This document shows positions 16,014 through 23,887 of a stretch of 64,000 nucleotides of DNA, piece after piece. Position numbers and translations under genes: made by a program. The stretch's first letter is position 1. Each line of letters opens with the position of its first letter. The notes under the pieces are model-generated. The model had not been told where the DNA came from. It worked only from the letters and a program-made list of their open reading frames with translations, and ran no database searches. Source of the stretch: Anabaena minutissima FACHB-250 (lineage in GTDB: Bacteria > Cyanobacteriota > Cyanobacteriia > Cyanobacteriales > Nostocaceae); contig NZ_JACJRG010000008.1 in NCBI RefSeq assembly GCF_014697125.1, positions 62,001 to 126,000 of the forward strand. The letters run 5' to 3'.

Positions 16014-16090
16014 AATTCAAAATTCACTCATAGCCTGGGGCTAGGCTTACGCCTCCGCAGGAAAGTCTTGCGTCTACAAAATTCAAAATT
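16014..16090 (-). repeat. Right arm of the inverted repeat flanking the 496-aa gene
   Basis: Read on the minus strand it begins TTTTGAATTTTGTAGACGCA and ends GCTATGAGTGAATTTTGAAT, matching the left arm (14451-14503) at both ends. It carries about 25 extra bases in the middle. It lies 18 bp upstream of the gene start. Confidence 0.7.
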
Positions 16091-16136
16091 GTTCGCGTTA
16101 GCGTCACGCAGTGAATAACCTCTACCTCCTGCTCCC

Positions 16137-16174
16137 CTGTCACCCATCACCCATCACCTATCACCTGTCACCTA
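16137..16174. repeat. Heptamer repeat (TCACCCA/TCACCTG type)
   Basis: Tandem units of the form tcacccatcacccatcacct, then atcacctgtcacct, run into the 3' end of the TIGR03943 gene. They are the complement of the GGTGACA heptamer family. Confidence 0.75.
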
Positions 16175-16954
16175 CTAATAGCTATAGGGATTTTCTGGCT
16201 GGGGAATCTTTTTCAAGGAAGTCGCCGCTATAGTAAGTTGGCGGTTACCACTTATGGTTTCTGTCACCATTTTTCCTTCTATCTCTAGCCAGGTATCAGG
16301 GGAGTATCTCTCTTGACCTGTTGAGAGTTTGACGGGTAAGCCTACAGGATAAGCATCAGCAGCACAGCAAGTCAGTACAAATCTGGCTACAAATATGTAT
16401 TCTTTACCTATCTCTGGTGGGTGGATAACAAATCCTTGAACCTTGACTTTTTGACCTGTATATGAGTCTGGTTCAGGGTAAACGCTGAGTGTGCGTACCC
16501 AGTCTACAAGCGATCGCTCTTCTGGACGAATGGAAGCACGAAAGGATTGGGGCTGAACGCGAGAGGTTGACAATAAATCTGTCACTCCTCTCTGGAGTGC
16601 TTTATCACTAGCAAAGACTTGGGGTGTGATCATTAAACCTAATATCGCTGTGATTAACAGCAAGCTACTACCCCAACCAGGAGCAAAAAAATTAATGTGC
16701 TGAGGGTTTGGTGTCACATCACGCTGTCGCCGACGCGATCGCCATAGTTCTTGTGCTTTCAATAAACCAAGGGCAATCAAAGCAACACCACCTAATACCA
16801 CTAAACCAAAGAAATTGGGGTGAATTAGCAGGTTCAGCTTGCCATTTAGCCAATATCTCAACATCAACACGCCCCAAGCTGTAATTGCTGAGACATCCAG
16901 CCAGGGAAGTAATTTATTTGGAGTTGGAGATTTAGTCAAGTTGCTTCGCTCCAA
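16175..16954 (-). CDS. TIGR03943-family permease partner protein
   Basis: The 259-residue protein has three hydrophobic segments in its N-terminal half (about 20-36, 45-65 and 92-112). A soluble C-terminal domain follows with GQKVKVQGFVIHP, the motif VARFVLTCCAADAYPVGL (Cys-Cys-Ala-Ala-Asp) and WLEIEGKMV, which identify the family. Relatives in Firmicutes (YcgQ type) sit beside a COG0701 permease and are linked to metal homeostasis. Here the permease gene lies 57 bp upstream on the same strand, so the pair probably forms one membrane complex. The metal link is knowledge of relatives, not shown here. Confidence 0.82.
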   Translation of the reverse strand: MERSNLTKSPTPNKLLPWLDVSAITAWGVLMLRYWLNGKLNLLIHPNFFGLVVLGGVALIALGLLKAQELWRSRRRQRDVTPNPQHINFFAPGWGSSLLLITAILGLMITPQVFASDKALQRGVTDLLSTSRVQPQSFRASIRPEERSLVDWVRTLSVYPEPDSYTGQKVKVQGFVIHPPEIGKEYIFVARFVLTCCAADAYPVGLPVKLSTGQERYSPDTWLEIEGKMVTETISGNRQLTIAATSLKKIPQPENPYSY

Positions 16955-17011
16955 TTAAAAATTCAAAATTCAAAATTCAAAATTATTTCCATACTCATTA
17001 CTCACTCCTAC

Positions 17012-18082
17012 TTAAATAACGTGCAAGTTAATAAACAGGGTGAACAAGAATGTAAGTTGTCCTGCTAAAGCAAATAGGTAAAAGATAGTTTTGGGTTTGA
17101 ACATGGATAACATCAAGCCGACGCTTTTGATGTCAATCATGGGGCCGAATACCAAAAATGCTAATAAAGACCCAGTGCTAAAGGTAGAGGCGAAGGATAG
17201 GGCGAAAAAAGAATCGACTGTAGAACAAATGGATACGACGGCGGCTAACACCAGCATGACCAAAATTGAGGTGATGGGGCCAGCACCGAGGCTGAGAATT
17301 AACTCACGGGGGGCTAGCACTTGAATTGCTGCCGCGATCGCACTACCTAAAACCATTACGCCTCCCAATTCTCGCAACTCTTGGATGCTGTTATCTAGGA
17401 CTAGGCGGAGTTTATCTGCTGGGGGTTTACTAGTCGTGAGGGTAGGTTCACCAGCTGGGACTAGGTTAGCATCCAGACGCGTAGTCATACCTGCTCTTCC
17501 CCCTAAAATGTAAGTCCCAGAACGTAATATATTTGGTTTGTTGGTAGCTTGTTGTCCTGGCTGGTATTTGCCCCGGCGTGTTGGTTCTGGTTTATGGGGG
17601 GGATTAAATTTCAAATAACGGGCGATCGCCGGTTGCACTATGGGTTGCAAGTCTGTTTGAAAACTAAACACATAGCCGATAATGGTGGCAATTAATAAAG
17701 AAAATACTACTCTGAGAACTACAATTTCTGGCTGATCACGAAATGCTGTCCACGTTGCCCAAATTACAATCGGGTTGATTGTTGGTGCTGCTAGTAAAAA
17801 ACCAACTGCTACAGGTGTGGGTACTCCTTGCATCAGCAACCGCCTTGCTACGGGCACATTGCCACATTCACACACCGGAAACAAAAAGCCTACCAGACTG
17901 CCAACTAAAGCACCAAATAGGGGGTTTTTGGGCATTCTTTCTACTAGTTTGCGCTCATCAACAAAAAACAGCAGCACACTAGAGAATAAAACCCCTAGAA
18001 GCAAAAAAGGCATCGCCTCGACTAGCAGACTCAGAAATATAGTGAAACCATTGTTCAGTTGATTCATGGGTGTCGCAGTCAA
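17012..18082 (-). CDS. COG0701 (DUF318) permease
   Basis: The 356-residue polytopic membrane protein has two groups of hydrophobic helices (about 12-35, 52-68 and 86-110; then 240-260, 270-300, 310-330 and 335-355), separated by a hydrophilic loop (about 165-225). The motif FPVCECGNVPVARRL (residues about 67-81), with its two Cys residues, and the APTINPIV block define the YraQ/YcgR/ArsP-like permease family. The TIGR03943 partner follows 57 bp downstream. Related pairs respond to zinc or transport oxyanions/organoarsenicals; the substrate here is not known. The start could be MTATPM or MNQLNN (six codons later). Confidence 0.85.
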   Translation of the reverse strand: MTATPMNQLNNGFTIFLSLLVEAMPFLLLGVLFSSVLLFFVDERKLVERMPKNPLFGALVGSLVGFLFPVCECGNVPVARRLLMQGVPTPVAVGFLLAAPTINPIVIWATWTAFRDQPEIVVLRVVFSLLIATIIGYVFSFQTDLQPIVQPAIARYLKFNPPHKPEPTRRGKYQPGQQATNKPNILRSGTYILGGRAGMTTRLDANLVPAGEPTLTTSKPPADKLRLVLDNSIQELRELGGVMVLGSAIAAAIQVLAPRELILSLGAGPITSILVMLVLAAVVSICSTVDSFFALSFASTFSTGSLLAFLVFGPMIDIKSVGLMLSMFKPKTIFYLFALAGQLTFLFTLFINLHVI

Positions 18083-18777
18083 AAGCGGTTTGAATTTTTG
18101 AGGTTATGCCTAGTCATTCTATCTGAATGGGGATCAAACACATTTAGGTACAATACAACATATTGAAAACAGTAAGTAGAGATTTGCTTGGGAGTTTTAT
18201 GTCAATACTAATGTCATTGACTTGTAATAGACAGGGGTGTTGATTTGGGTGGATGTACTAGTAATGACTATCTTGATGATTGTTTCACCTCCACAATAGT
18301 TCCTAATTTTGTGTATGAGGTGCTTAACTAGGCTGTCATTTAACTACCTAATATTTATACTTACCGTACAATAACGCTTGATTAGGTTATCTTCTGGACT
18401 GGTTCATAAAGAATTCATCGTCTTTTAACATTTGGGGATCGCTCTAAGTTATTAATAGTCATGATTTTTGCGATTCCTGTGAAAATAAAATTTTAGTGTT
18501 GGTTGAATTTCTACTATAAAAACTCTCAATCGGCAAGACCAATTTGGAAAATCGTTAATTATATGTAAGTATTTTCACGATAATCATCCAGTCTCAAGGA
18601 TAGAGTTTAGAGACTCTTACGGATCGGCGTACATCCAGGGACTAGCTAAAATAACTAAAAAGCCGATAGATCAGGGTGTTTTCTTTTGCTTTCTGGTATT
18701 AGTGTCAATAGCCAATGTAAGGCATAAAATATTAGCTGATTATTGGCCAATTTTGGTCAAAATGAGAGTTTAATAAA
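18083..18777. other. Long intergenic region between divergent genes
   Basis: No gene is seen in about 700 bp. It separates the permease gene (minus) from the histidine kinase gene (plus) and should hold both promoters. No tRNA, hairpin terminator or repeat was recognised. Confidence 0.4.
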
Positions 18778-20136
18778 GTGTCAAAAAAGTTTTGTTCCCA
18801 AATATCACCACCAGTTTTATTTGTTGGTAGCGATCGCGATCTCGGTTTAGAGTCAAGCCTGCAAGAACTACCAATGTACACCTTTGACGTGGAAGTCAGC
18901 TGTACTGGTGCAGAAGTAGTGAAGTATTTTGATAAATATCCATCACTCCCAGGGGTAATTTTAGTAGAACAGGGCAAATTCCGGGGAATGATTTCTCGGC
19001 GGCGACTGGTGGAGTTTTTGATTCGTCCCCACGGACAAGATTTATTTGCCAAAGAATCCTTAGATGTTCTCTACAGTTATGCTCGAACAGCGATATTGCA
19101 ACTACCTGAGACAACGCCAATTTTAACAGCCATGCACCATACACTGAAGCGATCGCCTGAATTTCTGGCAGAACCATTAGTAGTGCAGACAGCAGAAAGT
19201 ACCTACAAGTTATTAGATTCCCATGAACTCAATATTGCCGCTTGGCAAATTCGCGGTATCGAAACTCAGGTGCGCTACGAACGTAGTCAAGCCCAAATGA
19301 TTCAAAATGATAAAATGGCAAGCCTCGGAAGGTTAGTAGATGGTGTAGCCCACGAAATTTTAGACCCTGTAGGTTTTATCTGGGGTAACTTAACTCATAT
19401 CTCCAACTACAGCCAAGATTTACTGAAACTGATAGCTGCTTACGAAAACAATTTACCTCAAACTTGCGAGGTAATAAATTTTCTGAAAGAAGAAATAGAA
19501 TTTGATTATTTAGCACAAGATTTATCTAAAGCCTTAACTAGCGCACGCAGTGGCGCAGAAAGATTAAAAAAACTTGTCACTAGTTTACAAAATTTTTGTC
19601 ATATTGATGCAGTTTATCCTAAACCAGTAGATTTGCATACCTGTATAGATAGCATTGTAATTTTAATAAAAAGCCGTTTAAAAGGAGAAATCAAAATTAT
19701 TAAGAATTACGGTAAACTACCACCAGTTCCTTGCTTTATTGGCCAATTAAATCAAGTGTTAATGAATATTTTAAGTCAAGCTGTTGATAGCTTACTAGAT
19801 GAAGCAGTACGGCATCAACTGCAACCAGATTGTAGCCAAAATATTAAACAAGCAGAAATTATTATTACTACAGAAGTTATTTCTCAAGCAGCAAAAGCCC
19901 CAGATTCACCTGATTCTCGCTGGGTTTCTATTTGCATTGCTGATAATGGGGTAGGAATATCTGATGAGTTACAGAAACAAATCCTCGAAAGTTTTTCTGT
20001 CGAAAAAAGAGCTGATAAAGAAACAAGTTTAGCCGTCAGTTATCGCATTATCACTGCTAGGCACGGGGGTAATCTAAATTTCCGTTCCCAACCAGATATA
20101 GGTACAGAATTTGAAATTTTATTGCCTTTATTGTAG
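18778..20136 (+). CDS. Histidine kinase with an N-terminal CBS-like input region
   Basis: The 452-residue soluble kinase starts with GTG. Residues about 35-160 (VILVEQGKFRGMISRRRLVE and on) resemble the CBS-like input found in several cyanobacterial kinases and diguanylate cyclases. A coiled segment leads to an H-box, LVDGVAHEILDPVGF, with His192 as the phospho-acceptor. The ATPase part has NQVLMNILSQAVDSL (N-box) and ADNGVGI (G1). The usual GLGLA (G2) box is replaced by SLAVSYRI, so ATP binding may be weakened. There is no membrane segment and no adjacent response regulator, so it is an orphan kinase. Confidence 0.85.
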   Translation: MSKKFCSQISPPVLFVGSDRDLGLESSLQELPMYTFDVEVSCTGAEVVKYFDKYPSLPGVILVEQGKFRGMISRRRLVEFLIRPHGQDLFAKESLDVLYSYARTAILQLPETTPILTAMHHTLKRSPEFLAEPLVVQTAESTYKLLDSHELNIAAWQIRGIETQVRYERSQAQMIQNDKMASLGRLVDGVAHEILDPVGFIWGNLTHISNYSQDLLKLIAAYENNLPQTCEVINFLKEEIEFDYLAQDLSKALTSARSGAERLKKLVTSLQNFCHIDAVYPKPVDLHTCIDSIVILIKSRLKGEIKIIKNYGKLPPVPCFIGQLNQVLMNILSQAVDSLLDEAVRHQLQPDCSQNIKQAEIIITTEVISQAAKAPDSPDSRWVSICIADNGVGISDELQKQILESFSVEKRADKETSLAVSYRIITARHGGNLNFRSQPDIGTEFEILLPLL

Positions 20137-20226
20137 TTATTAGTCATTATCTTCAAGTCTAGACTTAAAGATTTATTATGGTGTTGTTTTACTAATGTTG
20201 CCCAACAATGACACTCACTAATACCC

Positions 20227-21105
20227 CTAACCACCGCTCACCTCTCCCCAATCTCTAATTACAGAAAATAGGGCAGAATAATCATCATTAGCAAACGACA
20301 TTTTCATGGCTGTTTGGAGAATTTTCTGCACATTTTCAACACTGCTGAGATCCAAACCTAGAGATTGAGCTTCAGAAATAAATAAATCTGTATCTTTGAG
20401 CAAGTGTTTGGTGGGAAAATTCGGGTTGCGATAATTTCCATCTAACATACGCGGTAGTTTTTTATCGAAGGTAGGCGCATACAACGCACTATCGCGCAAG
20501 ACTTCCATAAACTTGTCCACGTCAATTCCCTGACGCTGTACAAAGGCTAAACTGAGAGCAAAGCTAGTAGTTAGAGAACCAATTAGTTGATTTAAGGCTA
20601 ATTTCAACCCAGATGCAGTTCCCACAGACCCTATGAGTATAGGTTCTGTCCCAAAATTTTTGAGTAAGTTTAAGTGTCGTTCATATTGTTGTGGTTGCGC
20701 ACCTACCATCACCGTTAGCGTCCCTGCTTTTGCTTCGGGGATGCTACCCAATACGGGTGCTTCTATATATTCACCCCCACCCCCAACTATAGAATCTCGA
20801 ATTTCCTGGCTTTGTGTTGGGGTAATTGTTCCCATCTGGATGATAGTACGCCCTGCCAAAGTCCGCCAAGAAGTGTCCGACAGCAGGACATGATAAATTG
20901 CTGCGGCGTTCGTCAACATGAGAATGACACACTCAGCTTCCCGAATCGCATAGCGGGGATGTGTAACGACTTCTGCCCCTGCTGCTTGCAGGGGTGCTAG
21001 TTTTTCTGGGGTACGGTTGTAAGCAATTACCTCTACATTTGCTGCTAACAATCTTTGGGCCATTGGTAGTCCCATTAGTCCAGTTCCCAGAAATGCCACC
21101 TTCAT
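20227..21105 (-). CDS. Beta-hydroxyacid dehydrogenase (3-hydroxyisobutyrate / tartronate semialdehyde reductase family)
   Basis: The 292-residue protein begins with the Rossmann motif FLGTGLMGLPMA (GxGxMG, residues 5-16). It continues with the family signature blocks: EAPVLGSIPEAKAGTLTVMVG (broken here only for length: EAPVLGS, PEAKAGTL) near residues 135-155, and the catalytic Lys segment GLKLALNQLIGS (about 165-176). Members reduce or oxidise short beta-hydroxyacids with NAD(P). Close plant/cyanobacterial relatives reduce glyoxylate or succinic semialdehyde, which would fit photorespiratory or GABA-shunt detoxification, but substrate cannot be fixed from sequence. It stands alone, downstream of a heptamer-repeat region. 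Confidence 0.88.
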   Translation of the reverse strand: MKVAFLGTGLMGLPMAQRLLAANVEVIAYNRTPEKLAPLQAAGAEVVTHPRYAIREAECVILMLTNAAAIYHVLLSDTSWRTLAGRTIIQMGTITPTQSQEIRDSIVGGGGEYIEAPVLGSIPEAKAGTLTVMVGAQPQQYERHLNLLKNFGTEPILIGSVGTASGLKLALNQLIGSLTTSFALSLAFVQRQGIDVDKFMEVLRDSALYAPTFDKKLPRMLDGNYRNPNFPTKHLLKDTDLFISEAQSLGLDLSSVENVQKILQTAMKMSFANDDYSALFSVIRDWGEVSGG

Positions 21106-21220
21106 TTTTCACTTTCCTTTAGTAGACCATAGGCGAGGCCATAGTTAGACATCGCATTTTTATTGTTGGATGATGAGCAGTTAGGAAGTAGGTACTCTTG
21201 ATACCATCCTCAATTTACCA

Positions 21221-21263
21221 ACTCAGTACTGAGTGCTGAGTGCTGAGTGCTGAGTGCTGAGTA
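21221..21263. repeat. CTGAGTG heptamer array
   Basis: About five CTGAGTG units run through actcagtactgagtgctgag and its continuation. The same heptamer recurs massively at 26671-26790 and in the complementary sense at 34966-34996. Confidence 0.85.
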
Positions 21264-21273
21264 AATTTAAGAA

Positions 21274-21352
21274 GTACTCAGTACCGACTAAACGCCGCGC
21301 TACCGCTAACAGCACGAGCTAACGCCCCGCTATCGCTAACGAAACTCAGCAC
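21274..21352. repeat. Dispersed repeat with 'cgctaccgctaac' motifs
   Basis: Two imperfect copies of AACGCCGCGCTACCGCTAAC are seen (the second AACGCCCCGCTATCGCTAAC), bounded by GTACTCAGTACC and ACTCAGCAC. A related motif, GTTAGCGGTAGCGCGGCGTTT, occurs inside the kinase gene near 45353, there in the opposite sense. Confidence 0.6.
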
Positions 21353-21456
21353 TTTTCATTAAGTAACTAGTACAGCACGGCGTAAATAAAGCTACCATTT
21401 CAAACGAGCAAAAGCCTTGATATACGAAACTTTTGACTTTTGACTTCACGGTGGTA

Positions 21457-21552
21457 TTAGCCACCTGCGGCAAAACTCACCATAATGATTACTGATAACA
21501 AGATACCGGGACTAAGTAGTGTTACTAACATTAACAGGTCATGGGCAGACAT
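21457..21552 (-). CDS. 31-residue single-span membrane protein
   Basis: The 32-codon frame (ATG at 21552, TAA at 21457) encodes a protein starting MSAHDLLMLVTLLSPG and ending VSFAAGG. Residues about 5-28 form one hydrophobic helix. GGAG lies 8-9 nt upstream of the start, a well-placed ribosome-binding site. The size and pattern resemble small thylakoid or plasma-membrane subunits, but it does not match PsaI, PsaM, PetL/M/N, PsbN or Psb30 as I remember them. Function is unknown. Confidence 0.6.
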   Translation of the reverse strand: MSAHDLLMLVTLLSPGILLSVIIMVSFAAGG

Positions 21553-21661
21553 AATTATTACTCCGATTGTTGACTCGGCTTCATAGCAATCACTGTTATG
21601 CTAGTCCATATCTGGCTAATACAGCATTCTTAAAGAGAGTTTTAATTTTTCACTCTTACTT

Positions 21662-22846
21662 TTACTCTGGCACAGTTAAGCCTTTTAGGGATTGAGAAGT
21701 GTTGTGTTTGGGTAATCCCTTGCTTTGAATTAAAACTCCAAAATTCCCTAGTCCTGTGGGGTCAATTAGTTGGTGTAGTGATTCTCGTCGTTGTAGCAGT
21801 TGAGAAAGGGATATTTCTTGATAGGAAAGGGCTGCAATGCGATTTCCTAAGCCCAAGGACATCAAAAATAAACCCTGCTGTGTAAAACCAACTTTCTCTA
21901 AACCACAGGACTCACCCCATCGTTCTAAAGCGGTAAAGTCAACATGGGCTGTGATATCTTGCCGCCCAATATTGATATAAGGGTTGTTGTGATGACGATG
22001 GTGATAATAGCATTGGAGCGTTCCTTGCGATCGCCTGGGATTATAATAACGGCTGGTAGGGTAGCCATAATCAATTGTTAACACATACCCCCGTTGCAAG
22101 CGGTCGGCTACTATACTCAACCAATCTAAAGCAGCTAAATTAATTTCACTGCGATAGCCATCCTCATAACCACCTTGCGGAAAATTAATCCCTACTAAAT
22201 CAAAATATTCTCCTAGGCGGGGGGTAGAGGGTGTGGCTGTGATTTCTGTAAAGTTTGGAGTTACGCCTTCATCTACCTGTTCTTCTCGAATGGTGACGTA
22301 AATTTCTCGCAGTTCACCAGACTCTAAGATAAACTGATGCACTGGTAAAGCATCTACTAACTCATTGGAAAAAAAACAGCCAACAATTGAGTTAGATGAT
22401 ATATCCTCCCAGCTACACCAGCGCACGGGAAACTCTTGTAAGCGTTGCTGCTGTTCTTTTTGTAAGCCTGGGGATTTTTCAATAATTAGATACTTCAACA
22501 CCGAGAAAAAATCTGGATGCTGCTGCTGAGTGTATTGAAGAATATGTAACGCTAACAATCCTTGACCTGCGCCCATTTCTACTAGATAAAAGGGTACAGG
22601 TTGCCCTAAAATCTCCCACATTTGCAGAAATTGTTCTGCTAATAACTCCCCAAAGTCAGATTCGAGATTGACTGAGGTGAAAAAATCACCGCCCTTAAAC
22701 CCAATTTTGACTGCATTGCTGGAATAGTAGCCAAGTTCAGGGTGATATAGCACCATATCCATATACTCAGCAAAGGTAATTCGTTGTTGAGGACTGGTAC
22801 TAATGCGATGGGCGATGGCTGTATGCAGTGCCAAATTAGAATCCAT
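21662..22846 (-). CDS. SAM-dependent methyltransferase, MidA/NDUFAF7 (DUF185) family
   Basis: The 394-residue protein is read from the Met at 22846 (MDSNLALHTAIAHRI). The longer frame to 22912 begins in a GGTGACA-type repeat and is unlikely to be translated. It has ITFAEYMDMVLYHPELGYY (residues about 22-40), the SAM-binding motif VEMGAGQGLLALHI (about 89-102), SNELVDALPVHQF and the ALDWLSIVADRLQRGYVLTIDYG strand. The mitochondrial relative methylates an Arg of the 49-kDa complex I subunit, the homologue of NdhH. Here ndhH lies just upstream on the same strand, one gene away, which supports an analogous role on the NDH-1 complex, though this is inference. Confidence 0.85.
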   Translation of the reverse strand: MDSNLALHTAIAHRISTSPQQRITFAEYMDMVLYHPELGYYSSNAVKIGFKGGDFFTSVNLESDFGELLAEQFLQMWEILGQPVPFYLVEMGAGQGLLALHILQYTQQQHPDFFSVLKYLIIEKSPGLQKEQQQRLQEFPVRWCSWEDISSNSIVGCFFSNELVDALPVHQFILESGELREIYVTIREEQVDEGVTPNFTEITATPSTPRLGEYFDLVGINFPQGGYEDGYRSEINLAALDWLSIVADRLQRGYVLTIDYGYPTSRYYNPRRSQGTLQCYYHHRHHNNPYINIGRQDITAHVDFTALERWGESCGLEKVGFTQQGLFLMSLGLGNRIAALSYQEISLSQLLQRRESLHQLIDPTGLGNFGVLIQSKGLPKHNTSQSLKGLTVPE

Positions 22847-22850
22847 AGAT

Positions 22851-22888
22851 AACAGGGGATAGGGAACAGGTGACAGGTGACAGGGAAC
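22851..22888. repeat. GGTGACA/GGGAACA heptamer repeat
   Basis: Units such as ggggatagggaacaggtgac lie directly upstream of the methyltransferase ATG and create a spurious N-terminal extension in the longer frame. Confidence 0.75.
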
Positions 22889-22932
22889 GAAGAGACGACC
22901 GCACTGGCGCACCTATCACCCATGACTCATAT

Positions 22933-23472
22933 TTAACTTTCCAAAATTTCAGGGGATGTGGCTAAAGTTCGCGCCCCTACTTGCATCAGTTCTATATCTG
23001 ACTGTGACCAATCACGATTTCCTTGACATTGATGGGCTACCAGTAATCCCCACAAGCCTCTGGGGATCAAAACGGGTACTACTAGGTTAGCCCGGACTTG
23101 TAAACTGCGAAGAAAATCTCGGTGACAAGTTGCGATTGGTTCTGTTTCAATATTAGCGATCGCTTTGACTCTGCCTGCTAAATACAATCCTGCATACTCA
23201 TCATTAAAACACTCATCAGCCCCAGTTGAACCTAATATAGAAAACTCTGGAGAACTTAACGCCTCAAAAGTCACCTGTCCATGCCATTGCCAATAAAAGT
23301 AATATAAAACTAAGCGGTCGACCTGAAGTGATTCTCTCAGTTCGTTCGTCGTTTGTCGGATTAATGCGTCCCTTTGCATTTTTTGGACAAGACGATTCAG
23401 GATTCTTTTTAAGCCATCTTCCGTAGGAGTATTTGAACTAGGATCAAATTCTGCGTGAGAATGGATTTGCAC
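22933..23472 (-). CDS. Stand-alone GAF protein, candidate DXCF cyanobacteriochrome
   Basis: The 179-residue protein consists of one GAF domain (about 30-175) and a short N-terminal tail. It carries Asp86-Glu87-Cys88-Phe89, the DXCF motif, followed by the GRVKAI segment. The CH pair is at Cys116-His117, followed by LQVRANLVVPVL and LWGLLVAHQC. Both Cys residues are 28 apart, the same spacing as the two chromophore Cys residues of TePixJ (494 and 522). DXCF cyanobacteriochromes bind phycocyanobilin or phycoviolobilin and switch between blue and green or teal forms. There is no kinase, cyclase or other output domain, so a signal would have to pass by protein contact. The methyltransferase gene follows about 86 bp downstream. 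Confidence 0.82.
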   Translation of the reverse strand: MQIHSHAEFDPSSNTPTEDGLKRILNRLVQKMQRDALIRQTTNELRESLQVDRLVLYYFYWQWHGQVTFEALSSPEFSILGSTGADECFNDEYAGLYLAGRVKAIANIETEPIATCHRDFLRSLQVRANLVVPVLIPRGLWGLLVAHQCQGNRDWSQSDIELMQVGARTLATSPEILES

Positions 23473-23887
23473 AGGTTTAAAATTTATAAATACAGATAGA
23501 AGTGTCAGTTTTATATAGAAATTTATCAGATTCTATTAATAAATTATATTTACTCAAACAAGCAAATTAAATTTCATAGAAATAGAACAAATACTAAATA
23601 AAACTTTAGGTAAGTTATTATTCGCAATCTTAATTTATATAACTTTTTCAGAAAACTAATAATAATTAATTAAGAATTAATATTTGAAAATTTTTAATGC
23701 TGATCTAGGCAATCTTATCTAATTTGTGGTAATTGAAGAAAGTAGAACCCTGGCTTTCAAAACCAGAGTTCTCCACGCTTACTTACCTCTACTGGGTTCG
23801 CGATCGCGTTGCGTAGCAAAGCAAGCTACGCGTAACATGTCCAAAAGATCAATGATTTAGGATGGGGCATTGCCTACCCTATGAACA
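23473..23887. other. AT-rich intergenic region with a short inverted repeat
   Basis: No gene is seen. It lies between the ndhH stop and the GAF gene start. It contains the dispersed-repeat text GCGTAGCAAAGCAAGCTACGC (an inverted GCGTAGC/GCTACGC pair) at about 23812-23832. Confidence 0.45.

Noticed and set aside
16982-18062. Plus-strand frames antisense to the permease gene
   Set aside because: Shadows of the real gene with no start signals or homology.
22847-22912. N-terminal extension of the DUF185 methyltransferase
   Set aside because: The extra 22 residues (CHLSPVPYPLL) are translated heptamer repeat; the family start is MDSNLALHT.
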